Positions 12,251 to 24,839 of a DNA stretch of 64,000 bases are shown here, piece after piece. Made by a program: the position numbers and the translations under genes. Each line of letters starts with the position of its first letter. Positions within the stretch are counted from its first letter, which is position 1. Under the pieces are notes generated by a model. It was not told the origin of the DNA. It worked only from the letters and a program-made list of their open reading frames with translations, and ran no database searches. The stretch spans positions 17,109 through 81,108 of the forward strand of contig JASANE010028247.1 in NCBI GenBank assembly GCA_030248225.1, in the 5' to 3' direction. The stretch comes from Trileptium ribeirensis. Lineage: Eukaryota; Nematoda; Enoplea; Enoplida; Thoracostomopsidae.

Positions 12251-13124
12251 TTCCATGGCGGACTGGCATCCCTTAACAGATTGTGGTTTGATAAGTGTGA
12301 TTCTTAAATGTCGCAAAATGGGAGATCGGCATCAGCACAATCCCATAGACATTCGGGGATTTCGATTTTTAGTATTATATAAAAGACAAAATGAGTCATC
12401 CTCACAATATAAAATTGGCCTTACTGAGGAAACCTACATTAACAACGTAGGCTCTTTGTAGGACTCTATTTGCCGTACTATAGACATTTCAAAGTTGTTT
12501 TGCTACAAAAATACAATTTTCAACACAAACACTATTTATATATTGGGGAAAAGAGGTTGACAGCAAAACCATTTGGACGTTATAATTTAAAATAACAAAG
12601 ATGTTATGTTGATGTCGTAAATCTTTTAGTAGTTTTTGTGCAATCATAATATATACACAATTTTATAACGAATTGTTATTACTGGAAAATAGAGTTTAAT
12701 GTATGTATACCGTGGTGATTATCGTCTATTCGCATTCACGTACGTAAATAACCATCTATGTACAGGCATTATAAGAGGCATACAGATACACTTTAGTGAA
12801 CTACACAATGTAACAAAATAAAAGTTGATCATGTTTGTGTTATGTTAGAGAGTTGAGATATAAGTAATAATAATAATAATAACAAAGTCCCTGAACATTT
12901 TTACAAACATATAAATAACTCAACGTTATTACAGTGCTGTACTTTTTTTGTGCCGAACTGTGTCAGTTACTAACCCTCAAATAATGGAACTTAGGTTATC
13001 GCTTTGGTCGGACATTAATGATTGAGGGTAATTGTTAATCAGAGAAATACCACAAGCCGTACCGGTGCTGGTTGAATCAAACTGAAAAGAAGATATTCGT
13101 CTACTTCACCTACTCCATTTTGCA
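12251..13124. other. AT-rich spacer with a short (TAA)n run
   Basis: The only feature is a (TAA)6 microsatellite at 12,865-12,882. Open frames here are short and lack domains. Confidence 0.6.
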
Positions 13125-13372
13125 AAATCTGTATCACGTTAGTTGAAGATGGGTCAAGATGAAAACGCAACTGTATGTACAGCGAAAGTTGTGACGGAAT
13201 GTTAGCCTGATATTGCTGCATTCCCCACACTAGTGTGTTTTATATACTGCAGCTGTATAAAATCGGTATCGGTTTTAGACGAAGACGAGAACCCAACTGG
13301 ATGTCAAAGTAAAATTGTGATAGAACAGTCCCTTCATATTGCAACATTCCCTACGCCGGATAGTACCCTCAT
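13125..13372. repeat. Diverged tandem duplication, period about 131 bp
   Basis: Two consecutive blocks align along their whole length: AATCTGTATCACG with AATCGGTATCGG, AACGCAACTG.ATGT with AACCCAACTGGATGT, AGTTGTGA with AATTGTGA, and GATATTGCTGCATTCCCCAC with CATATTGCAACATTCCCTAC. They begin at about 13,126 and 13,257. Identity is roughly 70% with a few indels. The 63-codon minus-strand frame at 13,039-13,230 does not continue in the second copy, so the unit is not a conserved protein repeat. Confidence 0.65.
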
Positions 13373-16080
13373 TTCACTGATAAACTAACAAAAGGTTCAT
13401 TTCCTACTGTAGTATTATAGTAGTGTTTTAAATAGATCTACTATACGTTCACATTTTACAGACTGCTATTCACATACATTTTGCACTCCACATGCCACAT
13501 TACATACATACTAAACATGTGTGTTCCTTATGTGTGAAATCTTATGCAAAATCTTATGTGATCTTTAGTTATTAAGATATGATTTATAGTTTCGGTGTAC
13601 ATGGATTTTCACATGGAGGAATGTAGGAAAAATGTTTTAGTTAATTTGAAATTACCAATTAAGCAAGCAATAATACATGTCTGTGCTAAATACAATAGAT
13701 AGACTGTATTAATTAAATTTGAAAAAATAAGCATAGAAAACATTCGCGTTTCCGTTAGAAAAGCTATTAGTATAACACATTAAATACTCAGCGCCTGGGT
13801 CGGCGAATTCACAACTGCTGTAAAAAATTGAACTTTAATGATACTTGAAAAAGGAAGCAAAAACAAAAAGCAAAATCAGAATTAGAAATCCTACATATTA
13901 AACGCTACAAGATGTAATTAGAAAAGGACAGAAATTCCCTTGAACCGTCGGCGTCATAACCTTAAGCTTGGACGTAGCAGAAAGCAGTAAAAGGCACGGC
14001 TAGGGTCCTGTATCTGTGCTGCAATATCGTATATTAATAATGGGCTGTCTATTCTTCAAAGCTGTGGATTTCATACAAAAATAGCATATTTTCCTTGAAT
14101 TAAACGCACTAAATGTTTGACATAGATTTTGAACAAAAAGATGTATCTAACTAAATGTCATTCACGCACCCTGTTTATTTATAGGTTTTTTAGCCCTAAT
14201 AATAAAACAGAATCCGCGATATATATCCCATCAAAAAGGTGTTAGTGGCCACGGATTTTTTATGTACTGCAGCTCTTAAAATTCAATGTCTAATGAACTG
14301 AATACTTTGTTTTAACAGTCGAATTGATAACCAGAATGATGGTCTTCACACGCAAAAAGCTAACCAATTTACAACATAATACAAATTTTATTCATTTCCT
14401 ATAGTATATACGTTTACTGCAGTGATCTGCTTTCTAAAACGCGTTGGTATAACTCAAGAATGAATATCATTAAACAGCGTCCGCACGGCATGCTTACTAG
14501 TACGCTGCCATATATTTTTATGGCAAGATACATTTAAACACGAAAATGAACAATATTACGGCAGAATGGAGGGAATCCTCGTATTGTATAATTGTAATAA
14601 AAATGATAACGAGTTTAGGGCCAAGAATGCGGATTTGAAATAAATTTTCTGTACGATCTCAACTTTTATAAATATGATTCGCGGTTTTAAAATGCAAAAA
14701 TTCTGGTACTAGTGTTTTACGTATTTCACAGCAACGCTGTGCTTGTACGCCCATAAAAATTTGGTCGTTCTTTCATTGTTATTGCAATAAAACAAGACAG
14801 TAATAATAGTTATTGGAAATAAATGCTGTCGCAAAGATGCACACAACAGAGTTAAATATGTCACAGAAATAAATGTGCATATATAAACCTAAATTCCATG
14901 TTGTGTGTGAGCTTTGGGTAGAGCCTTTCTGCATGTATTATTTGTCATCGTCGACCGTTTTAAGGTAGGCACCTCTGCTAAATTATAATTGCACATAGAT
15001 GATAGCACCGTGGCGACGTGTACGAGCTGTTGTGCTCTGTTCAGAAGACCTAAAGCCTGAGCCTTGTTATTATTATTATTATTATCATTCTGGTAATATT
15101 TGCGCTAGACATTGACGAATGCGTATTAACTGCTGCTGCTACATCAGTTGACTGACAGCCGCAAGAGAAACCGGCGCTATAACTGAAATGAACGCTGGAT
15201 ACGCACACCGAGGTACCACGTGCTTCAAGGCAGGTAGGCAGATAAAGTATATACAGCTTTTAAATGTACTCACTTTTATCTCGTTTCTATCGATATGATT
15301 CAGTGAGATGTAAAATTTGTGAAATAAAACAAAACAAATAAGTACCACTTCGCACGAAATTACAAATTTTTGACTGCTTTCATTTCAACATAAAAATAAT
15401 ATCTAAATTGCATAAAAATGTAAAACACGGTTGTTGCTACATACTGGTTTTGAATATGTCCAAGTTGAGATAACGTTAGCACGAAAACAAAAATCTCAAC
15501 ACCATTTCAACAAACACTGCCTCAAATTCTCAAACAAACACTGGTTGAATCAAGTTCCGACGTAAACGCTATATTAATTTTTAATCTTATAAGCCCAGAT
15601 ATAAAAATGCTATGAATGCCAACGACAAATATACTGATTGCCAGGAAAATACACTAACTGACAATATTGCTCAACATTTTCAGTCAATATATATTACAAC
15701 TAGTGGTTTACAATACATCTGCTTAATAAACTTGCGATGTGGGACATAAAGGAAACAACAATGCACAGATTTATGTAAGTTACTCTAAAGAACCATAACT
15801 GGGATGTTAATGCGAGTAATATTGCGGCTAAGAGACAAACACGGTAAAACTTTGCAATCGCCGAAAATAAAGAATTCCGCACAGATCGTCTGTCCTTCAA
15901 ATTACATTTGTTTAATGAATTTTCTCATAAAATTCATACCCACATACCTGCCTTAACATATTGTAACTATTAAGTGAAATTATTATAGTAAAATAATTAG
16001 GTAATATTGTTTAGAATGTACCATTTAGGCAGCTAAGCCGACAGACATTTGACAACTATGATATATTAAATATTTGTTTA
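13373..16080. other. AT-rich spacer with a (TTA)n microsatellite
   Basis: A (TTA)6 run occupies 15,067-15,085. The 130 bp before it (14,935-15,066) are GC-richer and end AAGCCTGAGCCTTG, an arrangement like a SINE or LINE 3' tail ending in a simple repeat, but no box A/B or protein motif was found. Nothing else is supported. Confidence 0.45.
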
Positions 16081-16512
16081 TTATTTAGCAAGCCGAAAAA
16101 TTAATTCCTGATCTATGTGAACGTGAAAGCCGTAAATCAGACTACCGTTTTCCGTAAATTTAAGTACATAGAAAAATATAATACATATCATTATATCAAT
16201 TTCTGACGCAGTTACAGCATAATATGCCGTATTTATTAGATAAACATAAAAGTCAATATTCTTCTTTACATAGAAGATATTTAGACGGCCAACTTTCGGC
16301 ATGTGTGGGTAACCATGTGATTTTGAATATTTCGTGCAGAAGATATAAACCGACTCATTTACGCAACTTATATACAAATGAAATATATATTTGAAGTCAT
16401 AATAGTACTGAAATGTGACAGGGTTAAAATAATAACATCTAAAACATAAAATCATCAACATGCAGACACCAAAAAGCTCACAGTTTATCACGCAAATCCT
16501 GCCATAATCCAC
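16081..16512 (-). CDS. 143-codon open frame, doubtful hypothetical
   Basis: This is one of the two longest frames (143 codons each) in the AT-rich part of the window. The product is rich in Tyr, Phe, Ile and Cys, as any long frame in this base composition would be. The first possible start is GTG, and the first ATG codons lie further in. No domain, signal peptide, splice site or promoter supports it. A rough estimate from stop-codon frequency is that a frame this long by chance in 64 kb is uncommon but not surprising. Confidence 0.1.
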   Translation of the reverse strand: MDYGRICVINCELFGVCMLMILCFRCYYFNPVTFQYYYDFKYIFHLYISCVNESVYIFCTKYSKSHGYPHMPKVGRLNIFYVKKNIDFYVYLINTAYYAVTASEIDIMICIIFFYVLKFTENGSLIYGFHVHIDQELIFRLAK

Positions 16513-18410
16513 AACCTATAGCTAGTGAACATAATTAGTATAGATTGCTCACTTTCACAACCGATACTTTAGTCTTATTATTCAACCAATATGATTTCGA
16601 ATTTGAAAGCATCATTGCAACAAAGTACTACATTTATTTAATGAACACACGACATATCAAATCAGACAAGCACGCTTATTCAACGTTACTCCGGCAACAT
16701 GCCACATACCTATGCTGTGAATTTGTACAATAATTGTCAAGGTAACACACTAACATCGTCGTTTTGAAATATATATTCATTTATGTATATAATAGTTTTA
16801 AATCCGCATATAAAACCCGAGGTTTGTGTATTAAATATATCAATATCCCTAAAGCAACGAGCGAGTTTATATATACCGACACTACCGACAATTTTTAAAT
16901 ACAAACCATATCCCCAAAGGTATGTGTTTGTCCTGCCCTTGAGACGTTGAAATATTTATTAAATGTGCTCCAAATGCGCGAGCGAAGCGTGTCGAACAAC
17001 TATTAAGTATTACCGATGTATGGGACGCAACATATCTAACTAGTTATATATGTCTAGTCTATAGCAAGGAGCACAGATTTTGAAACTATGGCTTTCATGT
17101 CTGTGGAACAGGTGAGTTATATATACGAGACCTAAAGCTCGTATTGAACGGACAGCTACTACAGTCTATATATATAAGTATATACCTAGACAAAGAAAAT
17201 GACTCAGCTTTTAGCTAAACCTGCACTATCAGGTAAACATAGCTAAAATTGAAACTGGGTGATTTTTAGGTTTGCGGTTCCGGTTAAACAGTATTCTTTA
17301 CTTAATTTAATGGGTTAATATTAAAATTATAGTCACTGCGTCGTGATCAAAACATTGTGGAGGACGTGTTGTATGGACACGAGGTTTCACATTTTCTGAC
17401 ATTCTAAAATATTATGTTGGCTTCAAAATTATATATGTAAACAGCTTTGTTCATATAGTTAGGATTTAATTTAAAAAATTCTCTCAGCTTTTAGTTTGTA
17501 GGATTCTAGTCTACAGTATAAAATTCAAAACCAAAAAATTAATTATAGCTGCGGCAAATAAATTTTTCAAACCAACTAGCGCCTTTATGGCTTCAAAGAT
17601 ATAATTGACCACATGCGCTATCATTTAAAAACATCCTATTTCTTAGCAGAACACAGAGTTTTTTCATAAAATTAGATTCCATATTCATGGCCCCAAGGCG
17701 CGTTTATATCTACCAATCATATTTCGATGAGTAAACTTCTCTTCACATAGCTTAACATGATTCTGAAATATTAAAATGAAACTTCGCTACAGTAGCTAGC
17801 TGCACTGCTTCAACAAAGCATATTTACGCAACAACTAAATCACCAAATTGAAATGTTATTTCCAACACCGTTGAGCGTTTAGTGCACTAATTTCGAGAAG
17901 ATGCGCAATTTTTCTATCAATCCACAGCTTTATAGGTAAGAAGCATGGATAACTCGTTACGCTATTACACTGCAAACTTAGTTGTTTTTTACAGCTGTTA
18001 ACCATATCCAAATTGGAGGTTGCAACGCCGACGGCTCTAACGCATTTCTATTCTTTAAGAATTATAGTCATGTATCCGCTAATATAATGACAATTTGTTA
18101 GTTGATATTTATTGAGATCTCTAATTCCGGTTCTCTTTTTTGATCTTTTATTTGTTTTTTCAAGTATCGATGTACTATGATATAGGAGTATTACTATAAT
18201 ATATTTCTAAAACAAAACAAATATTTTGCGCCCTTTTCGTCGTAAAATTTAATAAATCTTTACGGGATGGATAAGGCTGCCCACAAAAGTGGTGCAACCA
18301 TCAGGAGAATTTTAAATAATCATTTAACAAAATATTTAAGATATGTATCGATCAACATCAACCGATTTATATATTTGAAAAAAGTGCTTGGAAGTTACTA
18401 CGGGACTGAC
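16513..18410. other. AT-rich spacer
   Basis: No gene, repeat or RNA could be recognised. Runs of TATATA and poly-A/T are frequent. Confidence 0.6.
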
Positions 18411-19566
18411 CTGTAGCGTAGTCACAGGGTCCTAGTGGGACCATGGCCCGCAAAATCCGACAAATTTGCTCACTTCGTCGATTGGTGCCCCTCACATTTT
18501 CTAAATGTTTATAACCTTTTCCAGGAGAGCAGTGTTTAAATTTAGCTCCAAGAAAGACACATTGAAAGTCCTTGAGATACTTGGCTCACAGAGTGGTCAT
18601 CCAAAGGGTGTGGAATTATGTAGTAAAGCTTTATTTTATAACACCCTTAACCGTAGTTAATTGCTACAGAAGACATGATGTTTGTGGGGTCGCAACCTCT
18701 TAAAAACGGAGGCGCCACCACAAAAGTGGAGGTGGCCGATGTTTTAATTTATTTTGTTTAAACCTCATCAGTAAATTTTTCCACGTTTGTCAGTAAAAGT
18801 GGGATGGAGCGATCCGCGATCCCCTCTTGGGGCACCCCTGCCTGTGCTTTGTCAAATTTTTCGCAGCGATACACATACAAGACTCCTCTATAGCAGTTGC
18901 AAGTTATAACTTTACAAGGAAAGATCGCATTACTCACGAAGGGCAGAACAATCGTAACGACAGTCATTATTACCATTACATAGAGTCGAAGCACAAGTCT
19001 AACAAAACATTACAATTCAGTCTTACTGCTGGTCAAATTAAGCTTTTTTACTGCACAGTTTCTATAGCTGCAAGGTCATGATCGCTCATTTTGAATCTAT
19101 CAGTCAGGTAATTGATTCTTATCATAAAATAGAAAATTCGATGCGTTCAATCAATATACAATGTTTTTGGACAGATTTAAGCTTCATTAAACTGTGTTTT
19201 GACCAAGTAATTTAAAAATAACGAAAAACATTACTGGGTAAATTGGGTCGTGTGTGGAGGTCCCCAGGGTGAGGCAAGTTCGCGATGAGAGAGTGCTTGG
19301 GAGCGGAGGTCCTCAAAATTCCCATCAATTTTTGCTTAATTTTCTACAATTTTAAAAATTTTCGGGCACCCCCGATGTGCGTTAGGTGACGGGTTGCTCA
19401 GCCTTCATGGAGAACAGCAAAGTAAATATAGCTTAAGGGGTCCGGCCCCAGGGTGTAACATCCTTAGGCAACCTCCTGTGGACGCCTATGCAAGAGCTGA
19501 TATTAAGGTTTGGAATTTTGAAACAAGTTCGCGTCATTAGACTAAAAATCTTGGCTATGCCCCTGG
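18411..19566. mobile_element. Possible non-autonomous hAT-like DNA transposon
   Basis: The left edge CCTGTAGCGTAGTCACAGGG and the complement of the right edge, CAGGGGCATAGCCAAG, both resemble the common hAT terminal pattern CAGNGGCRTAGNCA. Inside, near 19,440-19,490, GGCAACCTCCTGTGGACGCCTATG looks like a second hAT-style end, so this may be two nested or adjacent pieces. The interior is GC-richer than its flanks (for example GGTCGCAACCTC near 18,690). An exact 8-bp target duplication was not found, and no transposase reading frame is present. The 78-codon minus frame at 18,758-18,994 has no domain. Confidence 0.35.
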
Positions 19567-20936
19567 CAGTAACAATAGAATACCTTTGTAATTTCAACAG
19601 TGTAATATATTCATAAAACCAGTAATATTACTTCGAACGTTGTTACATTGCTATTAGAGTAAGTAATCTATAGCGTTTTGGGAAAAACTGGTAATATCTA
19701 TCCGACATCCACTATACAATTTAGAAGACATGCCCTTCGGTATTAGTAAAATTCTGAGATGCAATAATAAATATAGTGCCTTGGTTGAACAAGCCAAATT
19801 AAGCTAGCACGGCACCAGCTTGAACGTTGTCAATATTCAGCATTGTCTTTACGTTGGTTGATACAAATAACTATGAATGGATAAGACTTGAAAATAAAAA
19901 TAATTAAATAAAATAAAATAAATTATCAATTTACTCTAGGACATTTGCAGGCAAAAATACTGAATCTTTGATATTTATTAGTTTTTTTATGGCTGAACAT
20001 AAAAAATAAACTAATACGAGTAGCATTTATAATTGACGTAAATGATCTATTGAATTACCTCTAGTAAACAAATGTTTTTGACGCAGCACAATAGTTCCAT
20101 AAAGTGCTGAATGATGATGCCTTATTATTTTAAATCCCATTTCGTACATGTAGAGATGTACATATGTATAAAATAAAAATGTATATACTGCATTCTTCTA
20201 TGAAATGAAAATCAAAATCCTCGAAATACGGATTCTCAGTCGGGGCCTCGAAGGGTCAGCGAGTCCTCGTGTGGAGGTGGTAGCGGAATATGCTCGAGTG
20301 ACCTTCCATAGCGATCGGGGCTTCGCGCAGAGTGGGGATGTAGTCCGCTAAGGGAGATCGTCCCTTCTTCACCTATAACGTTTATGCATAACCTGATTGT
20401 TTCTTAAATTATATGTGTTAAGCATTTGACATGCATGCATTATGCAATTGCTTTGTTAAAATGTAAGTCATATGACGTTAGGCAAAATGTATTTATGAAT
20501 CCTGAGTTTAACAAGAGTCAAGCAAAGCTTTATTTCATTGCGTCCAATTTTAGTCAACTTGCGTAATACCATAGTGCTTTTAGTCACAATCCATAATATT
20601 GATTTCAAGCAGCTTAGTATCACAAGTGTTAGTGAAAATCCAGCTAATTGTCTACCCGAGATTGCAATCTAAGGTCCAACGTCGCTGCTACAAAATTTTA
20701 GCTAGTGGCGTCAATTCCAAAGATCGATGTAATGGCTAGTAGTTAAAATTTTTATTTGCATTTATAACTTGGCCGAAGTTACCGAAACTGGCACCACGGT
20801 TTGTCAGTACTATGCTCCGATAACTGGAACGTCTATTATCGGTAACAAATTTAGGGTGGTTTCAAGTATATTACTCTTGAAAAGGGTGATAATGAATTTG
20901 AAAACAAAAGGAACGTTGCATATTTTTTTGGTTGTT
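19567..20936. other. AT-rich spacer with a GC-rich island at 20,225-20,385
   Basis: An (AAAAT)-like low-complexity run lies at 19,891-19,923. The island at about 20,225-20,385 (GGGGCCTCGAAGGGTCAGCG, GATCGGGGCTTCGCGCAGAG) stands out sharply from its flanks and is open in more than one frame, but it matches nothing I recognise. It is probably a transposon fragment. Confidence 0.4.
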
Positions 20937-21268
20937 TTAAGGGGTGTTCACACGCTCAAACTTTTTGCTCTAATTTTGATCAAAATTTGAGCTGATTTTG
21001 ATCAAATTTTGATCAAAATTTGAAAGCATCTTTTTTGCATTTTTATTAAGTTTGAACAACTTTTCATGATTATTCGTGTAGCCAATCATGGACGAGATGT
21101 ATTGCCTAAAAATGTTTGAGCTCAAATATTAATCTCAAATTTTAAAATATCGCAATTTTTATTTAAAAATCACCATCAAATTTTGATCAAAATTTTAATC
21201 AAATTTTGAGCCCAAATTTTGAGCTCAAAATTTGAGCAAAAAGTTTGAGCGTGTGAACACGCCCTTAG
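20937..21268. mobile_element. Foldback MITE with TTA(A/G)-flanked GTGTTCACACG termini
   Basis: The left end TTAAGGGGTGTTCACACG and the complement of the right end, CTAAGGGCGTGTTCACACG, form terminal inverted repeats. They continue as CTCAAACTTTTTGCTC for over 30 bp with almost no mismatch. Further in, both arms are built from TTTTGATCAAAATTT and TTTGAGCTCAAA palindromes, so most of the 330 bp can fold on itself around a short centre near 21,060-21,120. The left flank TTAA and right TTAG suggest a TTAA target duplication with one mutation, as in piggyBac-type elements. No transposase is encoded, so it would be moved in trans. Confidence 0.85.
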
Positions 21269-21884
21269 TCTCATGTTATATTTTTGAATTTTTTCCAGAC
21301 GGTTATCGATATAAGGTATAAACAGGTTATATAATCTGCCGCTTTTAAAAAACCTAAATTTTTTATAGCAAATGTGTTTAACACTGTTTTGTTCAATTTT
21401 ACTTTGTCACGTCGCTGTTTAAATTTTGAATGTCTTTGTATTCATAAGTTTTTGTACATTAATTCAAGTGGCTGTTACTGAACAATATACGCAGCTTTGA
21501 TGCTTCAATACGCAAATTTGGATATGTTGGAATAACAGACATAATTGTATCGACTATTGGACACAATTGGTAAGCTAACAAAGTCGTATAAAATTAAAAG
21601 CTAAATATTTCATATCTAAGAGTTCACTTAGTAAATGCGTGAGTAAACTTAAGCTGTGCCGATTACCATCCTCTTTTGTCGAAACCAAATGCGATTCCGT
21701 TGTTGACTGAATACAAATTTCGTTTTTGTATAATGAACAGAAATTAGTCCGTTTCATATTTCATACATTATAATTTGAAAATGTTCGCGAACACATTGGT
21801 GTTAAAGTATAAGGGCCGAATTGCATGCGCTAATGTCGTTATGGAGTATAAAAATGTCGAAATTTCCTTACCTCAAAGCTTAGC
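21269..21884. other. AT-rich spacer
   Basis: Nothing was recognised. Short open frames at 21,575-21,757 and 21,775-22,038 have no domain. The latter overlaps a LINE-like relic on the other strand. Confidence 0.5.
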
Positions 21885-22075
21885 GGCGATACGGCATAGT
21901 TGCAGATCCCACTGTAGCTGCCCACATTTCATCACGACAAAGTCCGCGCCACTGCAGTCGATGTTGTGCGGCCTCCTTTGCATCGTTGATATTAGCATGT
22001 GCCTTGGTGAGAAACAGCGTCCCCGTCAGGTCTTGTAGAACTTGGCTGCTCCACGTTTTCTTGGGGGCATCCCGA
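21885..22075 (-). pseudogene. LINE-like C-terminal relic
   Basis: On the minus strand one frame reads RDAPKKTWSSQVLQDL near 22,074-22,027 and then AAQHRLQWRGLCRDEMW near 21,970-21,920. This fits the pattern R-G-x-P-K-K-x-W-x-x-x-V-x-x-D-L followed by D-R-x-x-W-R-x-L, found at the C-terminus of several LINE reverse transcriptases. Only about 60 codons remain before a stop (TAA near 21,884). The region upstream on the same strand is partly open but not recognisable. The assignment rests on motif spacing alone. Confidence 0.4.
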
Positions 22076-22434
22076 GGTATTTTTCAATCTGTTGGTTGGT
22101 CGAAATTGGATACTGCTATTGAAATCCCAGTTTTATTCTCTAACAACGTTTTGTACATGGTGTCAAAACAGAATGGTTGGCGGCGCATCTTAAGGTTACT
22201 CTTGAAAAAGACCTTGAAAAGTTTTCTCCGTTTAATAACAATGGCGAAAGGAACTTCACATGAGTATCACAAGACAAAATTTTGATTTCAGTTGTTCTAT
22301 GATCTATGTTGTGCTATGTTTTGATGTTCTATGTTAAAGCTCATCCTCCGGTTTAGACCCAGTCTTAGGATTTGGGCTTAGAGAGACAAAACTTTATACG
22401 ATCATCCTAGGAAATAAAACTTAATATAATTCAA

Positions 22435-22555
22435 CAGGGGCAGCGGCGTAGCGCGCGGAGCAGGGGGAGCGACCTCACTCATTTTTTGAGTTAAGGTAGC
22501 CTTCCCAAATGTCCAGTAAAGGCCTCCCACTTTAGACCGGCGTACTGCGCCCCTG
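22435..22555. mobile_element. 121-bp MITE-like element with CAGGGGC termini
   Basis: The left end CAGGGGCAGCGGCGTAGCG and the complement of the right end, CAGGGGCGCAGTACGCCGG, share a perfect 7-bp terminus and a looser inner match. CAGGGGC...GGCGTAG resembles hAT ends. The element is far GC-richer than its flanks. The expected 8-bp target duplication (left TAATTCAA, right CTAGGGGG) is not present, so boundaries or class could be wrong. Confidence 0.45.
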
Positions 22556-22861
22556 CTAGGGGGATTGTAATTTTGACATGATTCCTTAATTATACAGTGG
22601 TACACGCCTTTAAGCGAAGTCCAATATTCCGCTGTAATTAAGACAACCGAAAAAATCTGTTTTAGCGTTTGCTGAGAACAGTGAATCGTAATTGAGAAAT
22701 GAAAAAGCACTTGAGATAAATATACAACGGCACATGTCTTAAAGCTTCAAGTGGAACAGAAAGATACGTATATATCAATATTTCAGAACAGTACCCTGCA
22801 TTTCTTCTACACTACATTACATTCGCATCTCATCGTTGCTCATCCCTATTTTTCATACACA

Positions 22862-23035
22862 TATTCAATGGCTTAGACAAAGGCTACGGCGCGTGCCGCC
22901 TCTACCGCGAATGGGGACTGAAGAGCAGAGTACATTGTTTGTGTACGCCAGGTAGGGCTACGCCGTGGCCCACCTAGCAAACCCTGTGCTTGCGCACCTC
23001 CGTGCGGCAAGTTCTGGCTACACTGATGCCTATAT
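22862..23035. mobile_element. GC-rich transposon-like fragment
   Basis: This block of about 170 bp ends at the right with a sequence whose complement is CAGTGTAGCCAGAACTTG, similar to hAT termini. It contains the imperfect palindrome AGGTAGGGCTACG/CCGTGGCCCACCT at about 22,950-22,975. The left edge has GGCTACGGCGCGTGCCG, a weak partner for the right-hand CTTGCCGCACGG. There is no open frame of interest. The hAT assignment is inference. Confidence 0.3.
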
Positions 23036-24155
23036 TTCACAATTCTAAAATAGAAATGCTACGAATCCTCAGCCATTACACACCGTTTTTCAACGAATTT
23101 TGTTATGATTACGTAGACCATAAACATTTACCATCCAAAAGAAAAAATATATACATTTTTAAAAAGCACAGTCAGCCATTGAGTAGGAAACAAGTCATTA
23201 TATGATCATACTAACCATACATAATTCACATGGTAACCACAGTATTACTCAGTGATGTGTTTGTAGTTCGGTGTGCTTTATATTAATTCCAATATATAGT
23301 TACGCATAACGCATGTCGAAATTGAATAATAATATATATACACATGCAAAACATAAACATGGATACATAGTATTAACTTATGTGCCTGCCTTTAGTATTA
23401 TAAATGAATAAATAATCGAAATGTTAGTCAAATTTTCCGAAACTCAACATGAACGGTAGTGACATTGAACAGAGAAATGTTCAAATAAACAAAGCAGCGT
23501 CACGTAAAATAACACATGCGCAGGCGTTGTGGAAAATTCAAGGACACTGCTTTGAATTGAGGAAAATTAGCCATTGAATCGGCATTAACCTTGTTGGAAT
23601 TTTGTTTTTACCTTTTTTCCAAAGATTTCTGGTCATTATTATTATAGTATAACCACGTACAGCGCGAAGGATACATAGATTTAATACAGATTTCATTTCT
23701 GCAAAATCGCTAACATATTAAAAATACCGATTGGATATGGTGTATTCAGTACCGTTCTTAGTGTCCTCCAAAACCCAATTTGGGGCTTTGGAGGGGGCTT
23801 CGGGTCTGCTGGAGGCTGAATTGCAATGTAATAAACTGCAAAAAATTAAAGTAATCTCAAACTAATTAGCTGTACCGTTGTACCCATGCCAAATACTGTA
23901 TTTTCGACTTCAATTTTTTGTGCAAATGCATATGGGAGATGTTAGTACCAACTGGTGTATAGCAGTCTTGAAGATTACTATTGACAAAGCTAGGTCCCGT
24001 TATGCTTGTTTGGGGGCGGTGTGTCATTAGAACGCCATTGAGTGTTCTCATTTAAGGCTAAAATTTGACAATCTAAGTTAGTTATGTGTATATAACGTGT
24101 TTTGCTAGGTAGGCCTCAAAAAATTCTATAAGCCTTTATAGCCTGCGTGTTTATT
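23036..24155. other. AT-rich spacer with one hairpin
   Basis: The only structured item is a 12-bp stem, CCTCCAAAACCC (23,765-23,776) against GGGCTTTGGAGG (23,783-23,794), with one mismatch and a 6-nt loop. A GC-rich flank (GGGGGCTTCGGGTCTGCTGG) follows. It may be the end of a small DNA transposon. A 61-codon minus-strand frame at 23,866-24,051 starts with ATG but has no domain. Confidence 0.4.
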
Positions 24156-24260
24156 AATCAATCAGTCAATCCAATCTAATCAATCAATGAATCAACCAAT
24201 CAACTAATTAGTCAAATCAATCTATCAATCAATCAGTCAATCAATCAATCCAATCAATAA
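24156..24260. repeat. Degenerate CAAT-type simple repeat
   Basis: About 105 bp are built from ATCAATCA/GTCAATC/CCAATC variants of a four-base unit, with interruptions such as TCTAATC and AACTAATTAG. This is a microsatellite with no other function visible. Confidence 0.85.
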
Positions 24261-24839
24261 TTTGCTATCATAACAAAATATTATGCGCATATGATACAAT
24301 TACTATTATATGAAACATAATTTAAACTAGGAAATATATCCGTAGATAGAATGGGTCTGGTGTACCGCTTCTTACATGTACTACAAGTTTCCATCGTATT
24401 TTGGAAATTCTTGAGTATCTACTCGAGAAATGAGAGAATCGAAAAATCTTTGGAGTATCCCAATAATAAAACTTTGATTGGTTGTCGGTTGTAGTAAGTT
24501 ATTCCAGGCGGTTAATTTCTCCTACTGGAAATACGTCCCTTAAGACATTGTTTTTCAATTTTGGTTTCAATAACATACTTGTGGCCTCGAATATTAATTG
24601 TTCAATTTATTATAAATTTAGAATTTTTCTGTTAGCGGTGGCGCTATAGCTCCGTTTAGAAGCTTGCCTAAACCAAGGCCTTGCTATAAAACTGTAGTTA
24701 AGATTTTTATGTGTGCCTCCCATTTGGCGACCATGTTGATTACGAGTGCAATTTTTAAAGGCAGCTAATTTTTCTTTCACCACAACATATTGAGTAGTGT
24801 TTTACAGGTTGTCTGTGTTGACTCTATTAAGTTTGTTTG
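24261..24839. other. AT-rich spacer
   Basis: No feature was recognised. Confidence 0.5.
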
